A stretch of 64,000 nt of DNA from NCBI RefSeq assembly GCF_027244095.1, contig NC_069662.1, positions 16,146,501-16,210,500 on the forward strand, written 5' to 3'. The translations under genes and the position numbers were made by a program. The notes beneath the pieces are model-generated. The model was not told the DNA's origin and did no database searches. It saw nothing but the letters and a program-made list of their open reading frames with translations. Below, piece after piece: positions 1 to 12,134 of this stretch. This stretch comes from Hemicordylus capensis (taxonomy: Eukaryota; Chordata; Lepidosauria; Squamata; Cordylidae). Numbering within the stretch: position 1 is the stretch's first letter; each line of letters begins with the position of its first letter.

Positions 1-354
1 GCCAAGTATATCCCTGAGTGACACCTTGTCATTGTCATTCTCCTGTGCTCAAATAAAAAAGCAGTGGTGGGAAATCCATCGATGGGAAGGTTTTGGTGCA
101 CAGGCAGTAAGCTGGATGCCCCTGGAGAGGAGAGAAGGCCAGCAGGAAGGCCAGCCGCTGACTAAGGGGCAACATACGTCATGCAGAGACTGACCTACCT
201 GCTGCTTTCTTTGGTCCTGCAGAGACTGACAAGCAAGCCCAGCCTTCTGTGAAGGGGGTGATGGGCTCAACCATAGCGACTCTGAGGGGCCTCTCCTAAG
301 AGCTGTATAGAGACAGATACTGTAGCATGTGCAGCTTGTTATTTTTTTAGTCGC

Positions 355-356
355 TG

Positions 357-387
<31 letters not shown>
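355..387. repeat. (CTA)n microsatellite
   Basis: About eleven tandem CTA units just before MITE family A copy 1. Confidence 0.9.
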
Positions 388-422
388 ATATTTTTTAAAA
401 AGTAGCTTATTGACATAGCAGG

Positions 423-668
423 CCTATTCACACATTCGACATTTGTACTAATGTACAGTGTACACAGGTGCAGATATGCACACAGGTACAGTCATCCACA
501 TGTTATGTTGAACACAGGTTCCAAAGTACACTTCCTATCTGCACAATGCATTTGAAGGGCCTGTATCCAGGTTCACTTTTAAAATGAACACAGGTACAGT
601 CATTCACACAAGCACACCTACAAGTGTGCAGACCTCTGTACACCCATACAGCATAATCTCTGAATAGG
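423..668. mobile_element. MITE family A, copy 1
   Basis: Starts CCTATTCACACATTCGACAT and ends with its inverse GCATAATCTCTGAATAGG. The interior has repeated ACAGGTACAGTCAT blocks and TTCACTTTTAAAATGAACAC. About 246 bases. Confidence 0.75.
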
Positions 669-1044
669 GCTTCTCTCTAGCCTGATGTTCAGTGCGTTGG
701 ACATAACCTGTGAATGGCCCATCTCTCAGACAACTGTGGAAGACCTTTTCTTGCAAAGCCCCCTTATGGCCCAGTTGGCCATCAGTTTCTAATATTTTCG
801 AAAGCACAGGCTCTGCTGCCTACATGAACTTGGACTAGGACTGGGGAGAGGCCTGGGTTCAAATGCCCACTCAGCCATGAGGCTCGCTTGGGGACGTTGG
901 ACCAGTAGCCCCCTTCAGACATCATAAAAACCGCACACACTGAAGGGCTGCCCTCCCACCCCCTGCACTGCCCAGGGTTATAGCCTTTGTCAGCAGAGGC
1001 AAATGTACTGATGGTCAGATCCTCCCCATTACTGGAACACTGGA

Positions 1045-1225
1045 GTGGGGTGGGGGGGAGTGGGGGCAGTTGCCCCCTCAAACAAGTGCTTTGCCCTCTC
1101 CACCTGCCCCCCATTTCTGTTTCAGAAACCTAACATGTGGGACACAGCTGACTCAGCCATCAATGCACTTTGCCCCTTCTGTGCCCCGCCCCCTCCATTT
1201 TTATTCTGGTCACTGGTGCCGCCAC
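1045..1225 (+). repeat. Interspersed repeat F, copy 1
   Basis: GCAGTTGCCCCCTC, CAGAAACCTAACATGTGGGA and ATGCACTTTGCCCCTTCTGT recur, inverted, at 32430-32600. Confidence 0.6.
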
Positions 1226-2339
1226 TGCAGAGTGTGCCCTGCATCACAAGGAAGCATCTGGCCATGAATACAACATTTGTCTCTGCAGACCAAATTGCTT
1301 TTCTGAGCCCATTCTCACGACTGAAGAATGGGCTTGGATAGGGGGGCAAGGGGAAGGAAGCTGCTAAAAGCTTACCTCCCCAGTAGATGACCCCATCCAT
1401 GTTGGGATGGCAATTGCTGGCTTCTGCTGGTAGCAGGGAGGGAGTAGGGAGGTCTGGAGGCCCGGAGGTCCCCGGAGCTTCCATAATGCACACGTGAGTG
1501 CACAGTGCAATATGGGGAGCCTTCCAACGCCAGCTGGGAGACTACTTGTGTGTAGGTGCTGCACAAAGCCGTGCAGCACTGACACATGAGCATTTAGCCC
1601 GCTTTTGGGGTTCCCTAACACCCCAAATCCAGGCTAAGCAACAGGCTCCCTACATGGGCTTGTTTCCACGCCACCGCCAGGAGCCACACATCTCCTGGCA
1701 GTACATCTGCGCACCGAAAACCGGGCTGGGCTTCCTTAGCCTGGTTTTCGGTGCATGTGTGGATACCTCCCAGTGTGGCAGGCCTGTGTATGTGTGGGGA
1801 GGAGGCATACAGGCATGGGCCTAGCTATAACAGAACAAGCATGTCCCTGGGCATTTCCAACACCTATCCTCCCAAAGATTCTGGTTTGGGGTTTGTTTCT
1901 CTTCCATTCAGGAGGAATGAAGCACCATCTATACTGGAGTTTAAGGAGGCTTTGCCTGCTGAGATTCGTGCCTATTAGGCTTTTCATTAGCGTGGCCAGG
2001 TCCAGCACATTGCTAAAAAATAAATAAATGAGGAGATGGATCATTAAAAAAGAGAACGTATTGGACGATAGTCACTAAAAAAAATGGACAAGAGGACAAA
2101 AAAAGAACACTAATTTGCATGAATTCTGAAGATGACACTAATTTGCATAAATGCTGCATGTTGATTTTTCTGTATAGATGTACAGATGAATTAACACATA
2201 AGAGCCCAACCTTTTCCAATTGCGACATTAAAAAGCAGACACCAAAATATAAAATGTCTGCATCTAATCCTTTTGCCCTCCACCTGGCAAGCTGCCCCAA
2301 TCCCAGACAAAGCAGCAATCCAAACAAATTATGCTATAT

Positions 2340-2825
2340 CAGATGTATTCCCAGTTTGGTCCTGGGATACCTGAGGGACCACCTGCTCCCAAGGGTTGCT
2401 GCCAGCTTGACAAGGTCATCTGAGGGGGCTCTGCTCCAGGTGCCGACAATGAGGGAGGCTCAGTTGTCGTGCACGCGGGACAGGGCCTTCTCTGTTGCTG
2501 CCCCCAGACTCTGGAATGCTCTCCTGGTGGCTATTCGCTCCTCAGTTTCCATCACAGCTTTTAGAAAAAATGTAAAATCTTGGCTTTTTGCCCAGGCATT
2601 TATTTGATTCTCTGCTGCTTCTCTGCTGCTGCTCTTTATAGTCTGTATTGCTTGTATGCTTTTGTTTTAAAATTTTAATCAGATTTGTTTAATGTTTTTT
2701 ATTCCACTTAATATTTTAATTGTGTCTTTTTTTACCATCTTGTGTTTAAATTTTTGCTGTAAACCGCTTGGGATTGCTTTAATGAAAGGCGGTATATAAA
2801 TTTAACAATAAATAAAATAAATATT
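2340..2825 (+). mobile_element. L2-like LINE 3' end
   Basis: An open stretch at 2350-2607 encodes [20 protein letters not shown] and ITAFRKNVKSWLF, the C-terminal end of an L2-type reverse transcriptase protein. An AT-rich 3' UTR follows, with GTAAACCGCTTGGGATTGC, AAAGGCGGTATATAAAT and an AATAAATAAA end. Confidence 0.8.
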
Positions 2826-3299
2826 CCCTGACTTGATTGTCAGTAGAATCACCCAGTCCACATTCCCAAAAAAGAGGACACGGAGGTTAAAGAGGGTATT
2901 GTCCCCAGAAAGCTGACTGTCCTTTTAAAAGGAGGATATACAGCCACCTTACGTTTCACGTTGTTCGTCTATAACCATCCACCTAATCGTCTTTAGTTCA
3001 TTTCTCTCCCTCTCCCACACACACACCCTATGCTTTTAGGTTTTCTTACTTTGTCAAGTGTTTAACAGCTGGGTGTCTACATTCTGGGTGTTGTGGTTGC
3101 TGTAAGATTAAACCTATTGCCTTCTTTCATTGGCTATCATCAGTACCTTTTTTCTTCTTCATTTTTTGAGTGAGCGGAAAAGAAATCTACCTCCTATGGA
3201 CCATCCATAATATACCACATTTTCAAAGGCATGATCCCCTTTCTCCATTGCCACACTATGCCCACTACACCATTTTTTTTTAACATTTTTAATTTTTTT

Positions 3300-3517
3300 T
3301 ACATTTTATATCCCATTCTACCTCCAAGAAGCCCAGAGCAGAATACTACATACTTAAGTTTCTCCTCCCAACAACCCTGTGAAATAGGTTAGGGTGAGAG
3401 AGAAGTGACTGGCCCAGAGTCACCCAGCAAGTAGCATGGCTAAATGGGGATTTGAACTTGGGTCTCCCCGGTCCTAGTCCAGCACTCCAGCCAATACACC
3501 ACGCTGGCTCTACCACT
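3300..3517 (-). mobile_element. Second tRNA-derived SINE family (full copy)
   Basis: On the minus strand it begins GAGCCAGCGTGGTGTATTGG. It has a B-box-like AGTTCAAATCCCCA, then CTGGGCCAGTCACTTCTCTC and the AACCTATTTCACAGGG block, and ends GGGATATAAAATGT. This type is distinct from the shared-tail SINEs. Confidence 0.75.
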
Positions 3518-5229
3518 GAGGTACCCCTATGTGCCACTCACTAAAACTGTAACAAATTTGGTTCAGATTGGTTACATGGTGGGTTGGTCCACAAGTTAGC
3601 CCTCTTGCACCTCAAACACTTACAAGTCCGCCATCTTTATTTGGGGTTGGTGACATCATCACAAACTATGCCACACTGAGCCACCCCTATATGTCTCTAC
3701 ATCTGTAGCACATTTAATTGAAATTGGTCAGGTGGTTAACAAGTTAGCCCACTTGTGACTCAATTTTTTATGCATCCGCCATCTTGAATTGAGGTGGATG
3801 ACTTCATCACAAACTACACCACTAAGATGTCCTTATGTGTCCCTAAAACAACTGTACCCGATTTGTGTGTGGAGGAGATTGTTTGGGGGTTTGGTGGGTG
3901 GGGTTCCTTTTCTTTTTTGCATTGCACAAAATGCATCCAGCTGCACTAGAATAAACTTTGCCGCCCTAGATCCACCCCACACAAAATGATATTTAAATTG
4001 CTGGGGGCGGGGTGTCTGTTCCATCACATGGAGGGCAATTTTCTTACGGGCCCCACTTATTTCTTGTTGTGGGAGACTTGTGATGAAAGGATTGCATTCT
4101 GATGCTTGGTGCAAATACATGTCACAGAGAGGCTCAACAACGGCGAAGGGATGGGAAGCAAAGAGTTAATACCACAGAGCGAATCTGTCCCTGGCTCTCT
4201 GTCTGCCTGCTTGCTGTTCCTGCAGCTGGTGCTGGAGGTATCAGCAGGAAAGGGGGTGGGGGGCTCCAATAAAGGTTGCACCTTCCTCTCTGCTCCTGCC
4301 TCCAGATGTTATTTTGCATTCTGGTGGATGCTTTAAGCATCCCTTTTAGCCAGGGGGCTTTTGCAAGGAGCCACCCTGGGGAGGAGATACCAGGGGGATG
4401 ATCGCTCCCTGAGTTCGGTGAGTTGGTGGGGATTCTAGGTGAGAGGAGAGATGAAGGCAGCAGCGGCTGCTGCAGGGCAGGGGAATAAACTGAAAAGATT
4501 GTGGATGGAGGCAGCCAGAAAAACCACCAGTGATGGGGAAATGTGAGGAGGGGGAAAGGGATAGCGAGGAAGTGGAGGGGAATTCATCAATGCAAAACTT
4601 ATTAGTGCATGAATATTTTGCTATTTGTGTATGAAATGGTTATATTTTATTAGCATATCTTTTAAATATGTTTCAATGTAAATTATAATAAAACTTTATT
4701 AGCATATGTTTCTATAAAAAACAAAGGGATGGTAGAGGAAGTAATATATGCATGTATCAAGTTCCCCTTATTACTAGGAACATGATAATCTCCCATAAAG
4801 TGTACAGTGGCAAAGTCTGTTAAACATACATAAAGGAGTGCACTTCTTTATAGAATATTCTGTAGTGTGGTACACAAGCCTCCTTGGGGTGCGGGTGTGT
4901 ATACACATCTCATGCATACCCTTGGGGTACATGCATTTTATTCTTTTACAGCAGTGCCAGAATCTCCTGCCTGCAATTGTCCCTCAGGCTGGTTTTATTT
5001 CACTTAGGCAAATACCTGCCACTTCTCTTTGAGAGTAGTTGTGGTGCTCTCATTTCCATCCCACAGAAGTTTAAGAAAAGTAAGTGTGTTGAGGAACTTC
5101 TTGTATGATTATAACCACCCTTTAAAGTGTGCCAATGTTACTTCCTCCAGACTGCTGGAAATAACTGCAGCTTGGAGGGGGCAGACCTATTTTTAATACT
5201 TGATAGCTTCTTGAATGAGATACACCCTG

Positions 5230-5375
5230 TTTGCTCCCGCTTCATAGATAAGGAACTTGAGGCTGCTACAGAAATGGGTTTGCCTGAGGCCATGATAGAG
5301 GTGCAGCAAGATTCCAAGTTTTCCAGATCAAGGTTCTACTTTCTGTCCACTAGACAGTCTTTACTCTCCTAAGTC
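5230..5375 (+). mobile_element. MIR-like SINE
   Basis: TTCATAGATAAGGAACTTGA and TCAAGGTTCTACTTTCTGTC fit the MIR core (GAxGAAACTGAGG...). Old and diverged. Confidence 0.55.
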
Positions 5376-5774
5376 AGTGTCTGAAGTGTTTTAGTCATAA
5401 GCATAAAATAATTGCTATAGGAAAGGGGAGGACCTTTTCAACAATAAGACAATATGAGTTTTATTTTGTTTTTAAAGGTGCACACACTAGTGTTTTTTCC
5501 AAATTATTTTGTTGCATTATAGTTAAAATATTTTAAAAAGCACAGGTATGGTTTGACACCTCTATTAGGATGCCATACAGGTACAGTGTTACTATTTTTA
5601 ATATGGACTATGTTTTAGAAACTAAATGTTGACAATGAGTATCTACTACCACCAGCTCTGTATGCTTCCAAATACAGGATGTCCAGATCTTTAAATTAAA
5701 AATAGTTACCAACACATATACTGTTAAAGTTAAAATACAGATTAATACTGTGAGAGACTCAAACATTGTGAACC

Positions 5775-5854
5775 CATGTGCTGTAGTGATTAGAGTAATA
5801 CATTTAACCTGCAGAGACCTTGGTCTAAATGCCCACTTGGTTGTAGAGCTAGGC

Positions 5855-5889
<35 letters not shown>

Positions 5890-5965
5890 GCTCTAACCTA
5901 CCTCAGAGGGTTATTGTGAAGATAAAGGAGTAATTCTATCCATGAATGCCACTCTGAGCTCCTTG
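5775..5965 (+). mobile_element. Second tRNA-derived SINE family with internal (CT)n
   Basis: GTGCTGTAGTGATTAGAGTA head, GGTCTAAATGCCCACTTGG, then a (CT)n run (5858-5887) and AACCTACCTCAGAGGGTTAT. It stands about 100 bases before the zinc-finger exon acceptor. Confidence 0.65.
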
Positions 5966-6071
5966 GGAGTAGGGTGTTCTAGGCATAAAGCAAAAAAATA
6001 AACCCTTCCATAAATGAATGGAAACTTTGTGAAGCCTGTATAACCCATAACCCCGTTTATTTTCTCTCCAG

Positions 6072-7468
6072 TCTCCCACCAGGATTTCGTGTATCCCCCT
6101 AGAATGCAGCAAGAAGAGAACTTGATTATCCAATGTTCTGAGGATGGATCTGAGATTCCTGAGAATTGCCTAGTAGACGGTGAACCTGGTATGAAGGAGC
6201 TGGTGGGTGAGATGGCCCCCTACAAGTGTTCCATCTGCAGAAAGAGCTTCACAAAGACTTCAAACCTTGTCCAGCATGAGAAGATCCACACGGGCGAGAA
6301 GCCTTACCAATGCTCCCACTGTGGCAAAAGGTTCACCCGGAGCAACAACCTTGCCGAGCACGAGAGAATCCACACAGGGGAAAAGCCCTACAAATGTCCT
6401 GACTGTGGGAAGACCTTCAACCGCAGCTCCATCCTGCTTAGGCACCGGAGAATTCACACAGGGGACAAGCCCTACAAATGCCCCAAATGTGGGAAGAGTT
6501 TTGATGAAAGTGCAAGGCTCCGCGTACACCAGAGGACTCACGTGACAGAGGTGGCCTACCTCATTGACAGCAATGGGGAGGCCACAGCCATTGAGGACGG
6601 TGAAGTGGCTCATAGTTGCTCCGACTGTAGCAAAACCTTTAGTTTGTACTCCAATCTTATTAAACACCAAAGAATTCACACAGGAGAGACACCCTACCGG
6701 TGTGCCCAGTGTGGGATCAACTTTAGTGAGGCCTCCAACCTGATTCGGCACCAGAGGTACCATGCGCGGGAAAAACCCTACAAGTGTCCCATGTGCCAGA
6801 AAACCTTTGGCCAGAGTTCACACCTCATTCAGCACCAGAGAATCCATACCGGGGAGCGACCTCACAAATGCCCGGATTGTGGGAAAAGCTTTATTGAGAA
6901 CTCGACTCTGAAAAAGCACCAAAGGATCCACACAGGGGAAAAACCACATCGGTGCCTGGAGTGTGGGAAAAGCTTCAGCCTCAGCTCTCACCTCGTGACG
7001 CATCAGAGAAGCCACACTGGAGAGCGACCCTACAAATGTGAAGATTGTGGCAAAGGGTTTACCGATACCTCCTCTCTCATTATTCACCGGCGAAGCCACA
7101 CGGGGGAGAAACCTTATAAGTGTGACATCTGTGGGAAGGGGTTTGTCCTGAGCTCTGTTTACCTGAACCACCACCGGACCCACACTGGGGAGAAACCTTT
7201 TGGGTGTCCCGATTGTGGCCGAGCCTTCCGCCAGTGGTCGCAGCTGGTCATCCATCGGAGACTCCACACAGGGGAGCGGCCCTATAAATGCCCCTATTGT
7301 GACAAGGGGTTCTGTGATAGCTCCACCCTGACAAAACACAAGAGGACTCACACGGGAGAGAAACCCAACACATGCACAGAGTGTGGGCTCAGTTTTGGCT
7401 CCAGAGCACTGCTCCTGGAACACCAGATGCTCCACGGGGAAGAAGCATCCACCATGACCATCCTCTAG
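6072..7468 (+). CDS. C2H2 zinc-finger protein, last coding exon (14 fingers)
   Basis: This is the terminal coding exon of a Kruppel-type zinc-finger gene. A pyrimidine-rich acceptor ends in AG at 6070-6071, and the frame is open from the first exon base to the TAG at 7466-7468. The first in-frame ATG is at 6104, but the frame is already open at the splice site, so the real start is probably in an upstream exon I could not find. From that Met there are 454 residues. Fourteen fingers of the form C-x2-C-x12-H-x3-H run from about residue 40 to the end, mostly joined by TGEKP or TGERP linkers. Fingers 4 and 5 are separated by about 18 extra residues rich in acidic and small side chains. A short acidic leader precedes finger 1. 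No KRAB, SCAN or BTB domain is visible. Family knowledge suggests a nuclear sequence-specific DNA-binding protein; target and orthologue are not recognised. Confidence 0.93.
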
Positions 7469-7639
7469 ACAAGGGAGGGCCACCTAGAACCTTAACTTGC
7501 ATACAGTATTACCTGACTAGCACAATACCTGTCGAATGGTGGGAATGCACATGTCATAACCATCCTTGTTGTTGCTCACCTCTGTATGTCCACATTCATT
7601 CTTGACCCTTTGGTTCCAGGCCAAGGTTGGCAGACTTAG

Positions 7640-7895
7640 GGGCTATTCTCACGATCTACAAAAATCGGGCTAGGAGAGCCTAGCCCGATTTTTGCAGATC
7701 GTAAGAACCACCGGGCTGGGCTGCGAGCCTGGTGGTTCTAGTGCAGGTAACCCGCTCAAGAACCCCTGCCCTAAAACCAGGTTTGCGGAGCGAGCACTCT
7801 GGAGCTGGCAATCGTGTGGGCAGCTGATCCAGCTGCCCAGGGCTCCCTCCCCGCTCACTGCCCCAAACTAGGTCTCACCAATCGTAAGACCCAGC
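7640..7895. mobile_element. MITE family D
   Basis: GGCTATTCTCACGATCTACA start, an immediate hairpin (AAAATCGGGCTAGG / CCTAGCCCGATTTT), and ACCAATCGTAAGACCCAGCT end. It lies in the 3' flank of the zinc-finger gene. Confidence 0.65.
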
Positions 7896-9578
7896 TCTTA
7901 ATCTATTTCTTTAATCTGAGGTGTGTTGGTTGTTAGGCATGCAAAAAGGTCTGAGATGAAGGTGGGCATTGGGTTAATAGCTGCTTCCATGTTACAGATG
8001 TTGATGCTTCTCTAAAGCAGAATGGCTCCCCTGATCAGTTCCTAGGGACATTGGGGAAGGGGGCTGTCCTAAATGAAGGTATGCAGGTTCCCTGATCATA
8101 GCCTTTTTTGCCTTCCCCCTTCTTTTGCCTTTCAGATGCTGTCTTCCACCCACACCAGTAAGGAAAATGTTCAGAAAAAGTGGCTGGACAGGCTTGCATA
8201 CATGGGGGACATTAAGAAGCTTTTTTTGATAGTTGGCAAAAACAAACTTTTTGAAATGAGCTTTTTGAAAAACATCCTATTTGCAGTTCTGTCTCTGTGT
8301 AAGGTTTTTAAGAGAGTAAGAATATAGTAAATTCTCTAGCACAGCACACTTGGCGTTAATGATGCTGGTTGCTATTTTTTCCACCCCCAAACTCACCTGG
8401 TGCTGCAAAATATTTTTGTTCCTTGTGAAAGGAATATATTTTGGATTTCATAGAAAGGTCTCAAAGTGCTGCCTCTAAAACCTTGATCTGGTGTGTGTTT
8501 GAAAAACATTTTTTTAAAAAAATGTATTTTGAAAATAGCAGCTTTGAATTGGACATGTTTCTAAAATGGATCCTAACCAGATTCTGTACATGTATTTTTT
8601 TTTTTAAAGTCATCCAGTTGTTTAAATCTAAAATGCTTTATTTTGTGGTTTTACTTACCCTTTTGTCTCATTTTGCCATCTGAAAAGTGTCTTATTTCCT
8701 CATTGATGGCAATTGAGCTAGTGAAGGTCTGTAAGAGCCGAGTGCTGGATTTAATCTGAGCTACTTGCAAGAGCTTCCTAACAATTAGGAAAAGCCTTAA
8801 CACAATATCTCAAAGGGGAATTTAGCTCCCTCCTTGTGGAGCTGGTATTCTGCAAGGGTGGTGGTCCAAAGAGCCCTTGGGAAGCAGTGACTGACATGTA
8901 CTGTGCAATGGTATGTCACCCTAGTAATTTTGCATGCACGGAAGTAGCACAAATGCAAAATTTGTGCACTGATATGAGAGTAAGCCCATTAGAAATGACC
9001 GTACTCTTGAGTAACATTTGCACTAAATTTTGCAATTGTGTAACTTGTGTGAATGCAACATTACTGTGCTGATGGATCATCCTGCAGTATGTCAGTCAGT
9101 GTTGCCTAAATCTGCTAATTATTTTTAGAGCAAGTTCTTACAAACGACAAGAACCGTTTTCTAAAATTTTCCATTTTCTCACACAGGAGAACAAAATGCC
9201 CCTCCAGAGGTGAAGCTTGCTGTCACATGTATACATGCAATCTAGGAACAAAGGAAAAATGTGGATTGTGGTTTGTTTCAGTGCTATGGCTTTATTCACA
9301 TGCAAGTTTATGCAGATCATATGGAACTCATGATTAACCTACCAAGCTTCCCTTTGTTGGGTGGCAGCCCTATTTTTAACACCACTGTCTGGATTTTAAA
9401 CATAGGAATGATGGTGTTTTGTTTTTTTAAAATCTTTTTATGAACAGCCGAGTGAAAAACCCCAAATTCTGATGGTTCTGTAGTATGCCAGCTCCTAAAC
9501 TATAGGGTCAGCAACTGCAGGTCTGGGCCAAATCCCCTCCCTAAAGCTGACTGATCCCCAATATAGTGCCCACTTAAG

Positions 9579-9899
9579 GCCCATTCACACATTATGCTCA
9601 ACACTCATACAATGAATGTGCAATATACACAGGTACAGATTTGTACACGGGTATAGTCATTCACATGTTATGCTGAACACAGGTACAGAAGTACATTTCC
9701 TGTTTGTACCATGCATTAGAAGGCCCAGTATCCAGGTTCACTTTTAAAATCAACACAAGTACAGTCATTCTCACGAACACATATACAACTGTACAGACAT
9801 CTGTACAAGGCAGCGTGACTCTAATGCCCAATTCTGACATTATGCTGTACAAGTGTACAGACATCTGTACACTTGTTCAGCATAATGTCAGATTCGGGC
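9579..9899. mobile_element. MITE family A, copy 2, with palindromic end
   Basis: GCCCATTCACACATTATGCT start, the same inner blocks, and CATAATGTCAGATTCGGGC end. Its last part is a near-perfect palindrome (about 9808-9909), as if a second end had joined head to head. Confidence 0.75.
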
Positions 9900-9907
9900 A
9901 TTAGAGT

Positions 9908-10078
9908 CAAGCTGCCTTAAACTGAGTCAGACCATTGATCCATCTAACTCGGTATTACCTACACTGGCAGCGACTCTCCAGGGTTCCAGGCTTTCCCAGC
10001 TCTGCCTGGAGGTGCTAGGGTCTGAATCTGGAACCTTCTGCATGCAAAGCAGTTGTTCTGCCACTGAGCTACACCCCC
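9908..10078 (-). mobile_element. tRNA-headed SINE with the shared tail
   Basis: Starts AGCTGCCTTAAACTGAGTCA and ends GCCACTGAGCTACACCCC, the reverse of a tRNA-like head. It directly abuts the palindromic end of a MITE copy. Confidence 0.8.
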
Positions 10079-10165
10079 CTCCTCTCAGGAGATCCATGAG
10101 TGGCTAAAAACCGCCACAGGGGGAGAGGTGGTTTGGATTCAGGCCACTGCACCCAATGGGGGTGG

Positions 10166-10578
10166 CTACTAGGGCTGTGCACGAACCAGTTCGGCTCCTC
10201 CTTTGAGATGTTCCGAACCGGCTTGGGTGCCCCCAGCCAAACCAGTTCGACAGGGTGGAGAGTGGTTCTGACCAAGGTAAGCAGGCCCTTAATTGCTCTG
10301 CTGCCACCCTGCCACTTTTCCGAGTGCAGCACTCACTCTACCAATGGCCGTGCACAGCTGCGGAGCTGTTCCCTACCGTTCATGCGCTGAGGCCATGCGT
10401 GTGTTGACACCGCGTGCAGACTGCGGGGAACAGCGCCGCAGCCGTGCACAGCCTTTGGTAGAGCGAGCACCGTGCCCAGAAAAGTGGCAGGGTGGCAGCA
10501 GAGCAGGCAAGGACCTGCTTTTTAGGGGAACCGCGCCCCGCCTGTGCCTGCACAAGCTGTTCATGCACACCCCTAGTG
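10166..10578. mobile_element. Palindromic MITE family C
   Basis: ACTAGGGCTGTGCACGAACC start and GTTCATGCACACCCCTAGT end are inverses. Inner arms CACCCTGCCACTTTTCCGAG and AGAAAAGTGGCAGGGTGGC pair as well. GC-rich. Confidence 0.72.
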
Positions 10579-11254
10579 GTTACCCATTTCCTCTGTGCCC
10601 CAATTAAAATCCCTCTCCCACAAAGTTGCTCTCAGCTGCAGAGAGGAAAAGATGCAGCTGCAACAAATGCTTGTGCCTGTATGCTTTAGCCTTTGCCGCT
10701 ATTATATGGAAGAGGAGAGATTTAAGTGAAAGAAACAGCAGGAGGAAAGGGATACATACATACACACACACACACACACAGAGTGCTGTGCTCCTGATCA
10801 AGTTGTGGAGGTGGATGGGGGCAGCTGTTTTTAGCCAAAGTAAAAACCATTAGAATTCCTGATCACATGTGGTTTGGTCTTTAAAAGCAAAAGAGATGGA
10901 GAAGAAAATAGCATCTGTGGCAGCAGCTTGGTTCCAAGGGGTAGCTAAGGGGCTGGCCCACCACCCCTCACTTGCTTCTTACAGCCCTTCAGGCAAACTA
11001 GCCCAGAATCCTTGAGAGAGTTGAGCCTACATGTGTTAGACATCAAAGTCAATTAAGGGTTGGCATGGCTGTGTGTGATACTTTGGTGGAGGGGTGGTGT
11101 TGGTGGCCCGGACCAAGTGGCAGCTTGCCCTGGCTGGTTTTGTGCCACAGTGCTCAGTCACAAGTGAGGACATTATCTCACTTAGCAGCTTGTAGGAAAC
11201 TGTCTACTATAGTGTGAGTGCCCGACTGGAGATGGCTCAAAGCTTGACTAGCTA

Positions 11255-11560
11255 GCCCCTGCTAACTGCGCAGAGAGGCACCTCTTGAAAACTATTTATT
11301 TTCCTTTTCCCCCATTTAAAACACACAAAACTATAAAATAAACAATGGTGGTTCTCTGATGTTTAGCAGGGAGAGAGCAACTGGCCCTATCAAACGCCAG
11401 GACAGCATCCCTCCCCATGGCTGTTGCTGGTGTCTACCTTATGCTGCTTTTAACTGTCAGCCCTTTGGGGACAGGGAAGCATCTTGTGTATATTTATTGT
11501 TTTTCCTGTGTAAACTGCCTTCAGAACTTTTGTGGAAACGTGGTATATAAACTTAGTAGT
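11255..11560 (+). mobile_element. LINE-like 3' end, family shared with 61205-61460
   Basis: CTAACTGCGCAGAGAGGCAC, AGAGCAACTGGCCCTATC and GTAAACTGCCTTCAGAACTT with CGTGGTATATAAACT. The same order of blocks recurs at 61205-61460, so this is one interspersed family. A CR1/L2-like tail is likely. Confidence 0.6.
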
Positions 11561-12128
11561 CGCTTATTCTGGAGTGCAGAGCAGTTCAAATCCCGGGTCC
11601 TTAGTAAAGCTGCACACCTCATTGTGAGTGAAATCAGGAACCAGCTCCAGTCTCCTTGCTTTCAGCTGCCCATGTAGCCCTTCCAGGCTCCACACCCGCA
11701 GTGCCAACTCAGAACATTTTGCTGACTGAAACCGAGCTGACATGGTGCCCCCTCCTTCCCCTTTTGTTCTATTAATATCGCAAACCCCGCTTCCTTCCTC
11801 CTTTCATATAGTGCCTCTTTTCTTCCTTTTTCTATTGGAAAGGGAAGAGGGAAAGCAGCGAGGTGTCCTTTCGGCTTCCTGCTTTTGCAGGCCACCCGTG
11901 GGGAGGGGGGCTGCCGCCCCCAGAACAGGCCCACAACCTGCCACCTGAAGCAGCTGGCTTCATGGCACAGCCATCCCCAAGAGCCTCTGCCCAGAGCCGA
12001 GACTCGCTGAGGTAATTACACCCCACACAGTGCCAAGCCAGTCGCACACTGTCTACGCAGCCCCTCCGCATGCACACACACACACACAGCCACAACTGAC
12101 ACCCCTTTTCTTTTTTTTCTGTGTGAAT

Positions 12129-12134
12129 TTTATT
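12129..12134 (-). terminator. Candidate poly(A) signal AATAAA for TGFB1I1
   Basis: AATAAA on the minus strand, followed within about 60 bases by a strongly GT-rich stretch from the (AC)n on the + strand at 12072-12088. That is the usual arrangement of signal plus downstream element. Confidence 0.6.

Larger units (their letters stand above)
1..6071. other. Upstream flank of the zinc-finger exon
   Basis: Holds the repeats listed separately (MITE A, repeat F, L2, SINEs, MIR). A hairpin lies at 1705-1760 (CGCACCGAAAACCGGGCTGG / CCTGGTTTTCGGTGCA). I see no coding exon at 1226-2339, 2826-3299 or 3518-5229, although an upstream exon of the zinc-finger gene may lie here unrecognised. Confidence 0.5.
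7469..12109. other. Interval between the zinc-finger gene and TGFB1I1
   Basis: The first part should be the zinc-finger 3' UTR; no clear poly(A) signal was assigned. 7900-9578 is AT-rich with no gene seen. 10579-11254 has an (AC)n at 10753-10780 and nothing else recognised. MITEs, a SINE and a LINE tail fill much of the rest. Confidence 0.5.

Noticed and set aside
2119-2607. 162-codon + strand open frame as a host gene
   Set aside because: Its conserved half ([13 protein letters not shown]) is the end of an L2-like LINE protein, and a LINE 3' UTR follows.
6089-6091. GTG as start codon of the zinc-finger protein
   Set aside because: The frame is open back to a good splice acceptor at 6071, so this is an internal codon of a terminal exon.
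6260-7483. Antisense open frames across the zinc-finger exon
   Set aside because: Repeated finger codons keep the opposite strand open. The sense strand has 14 perfect fingers.
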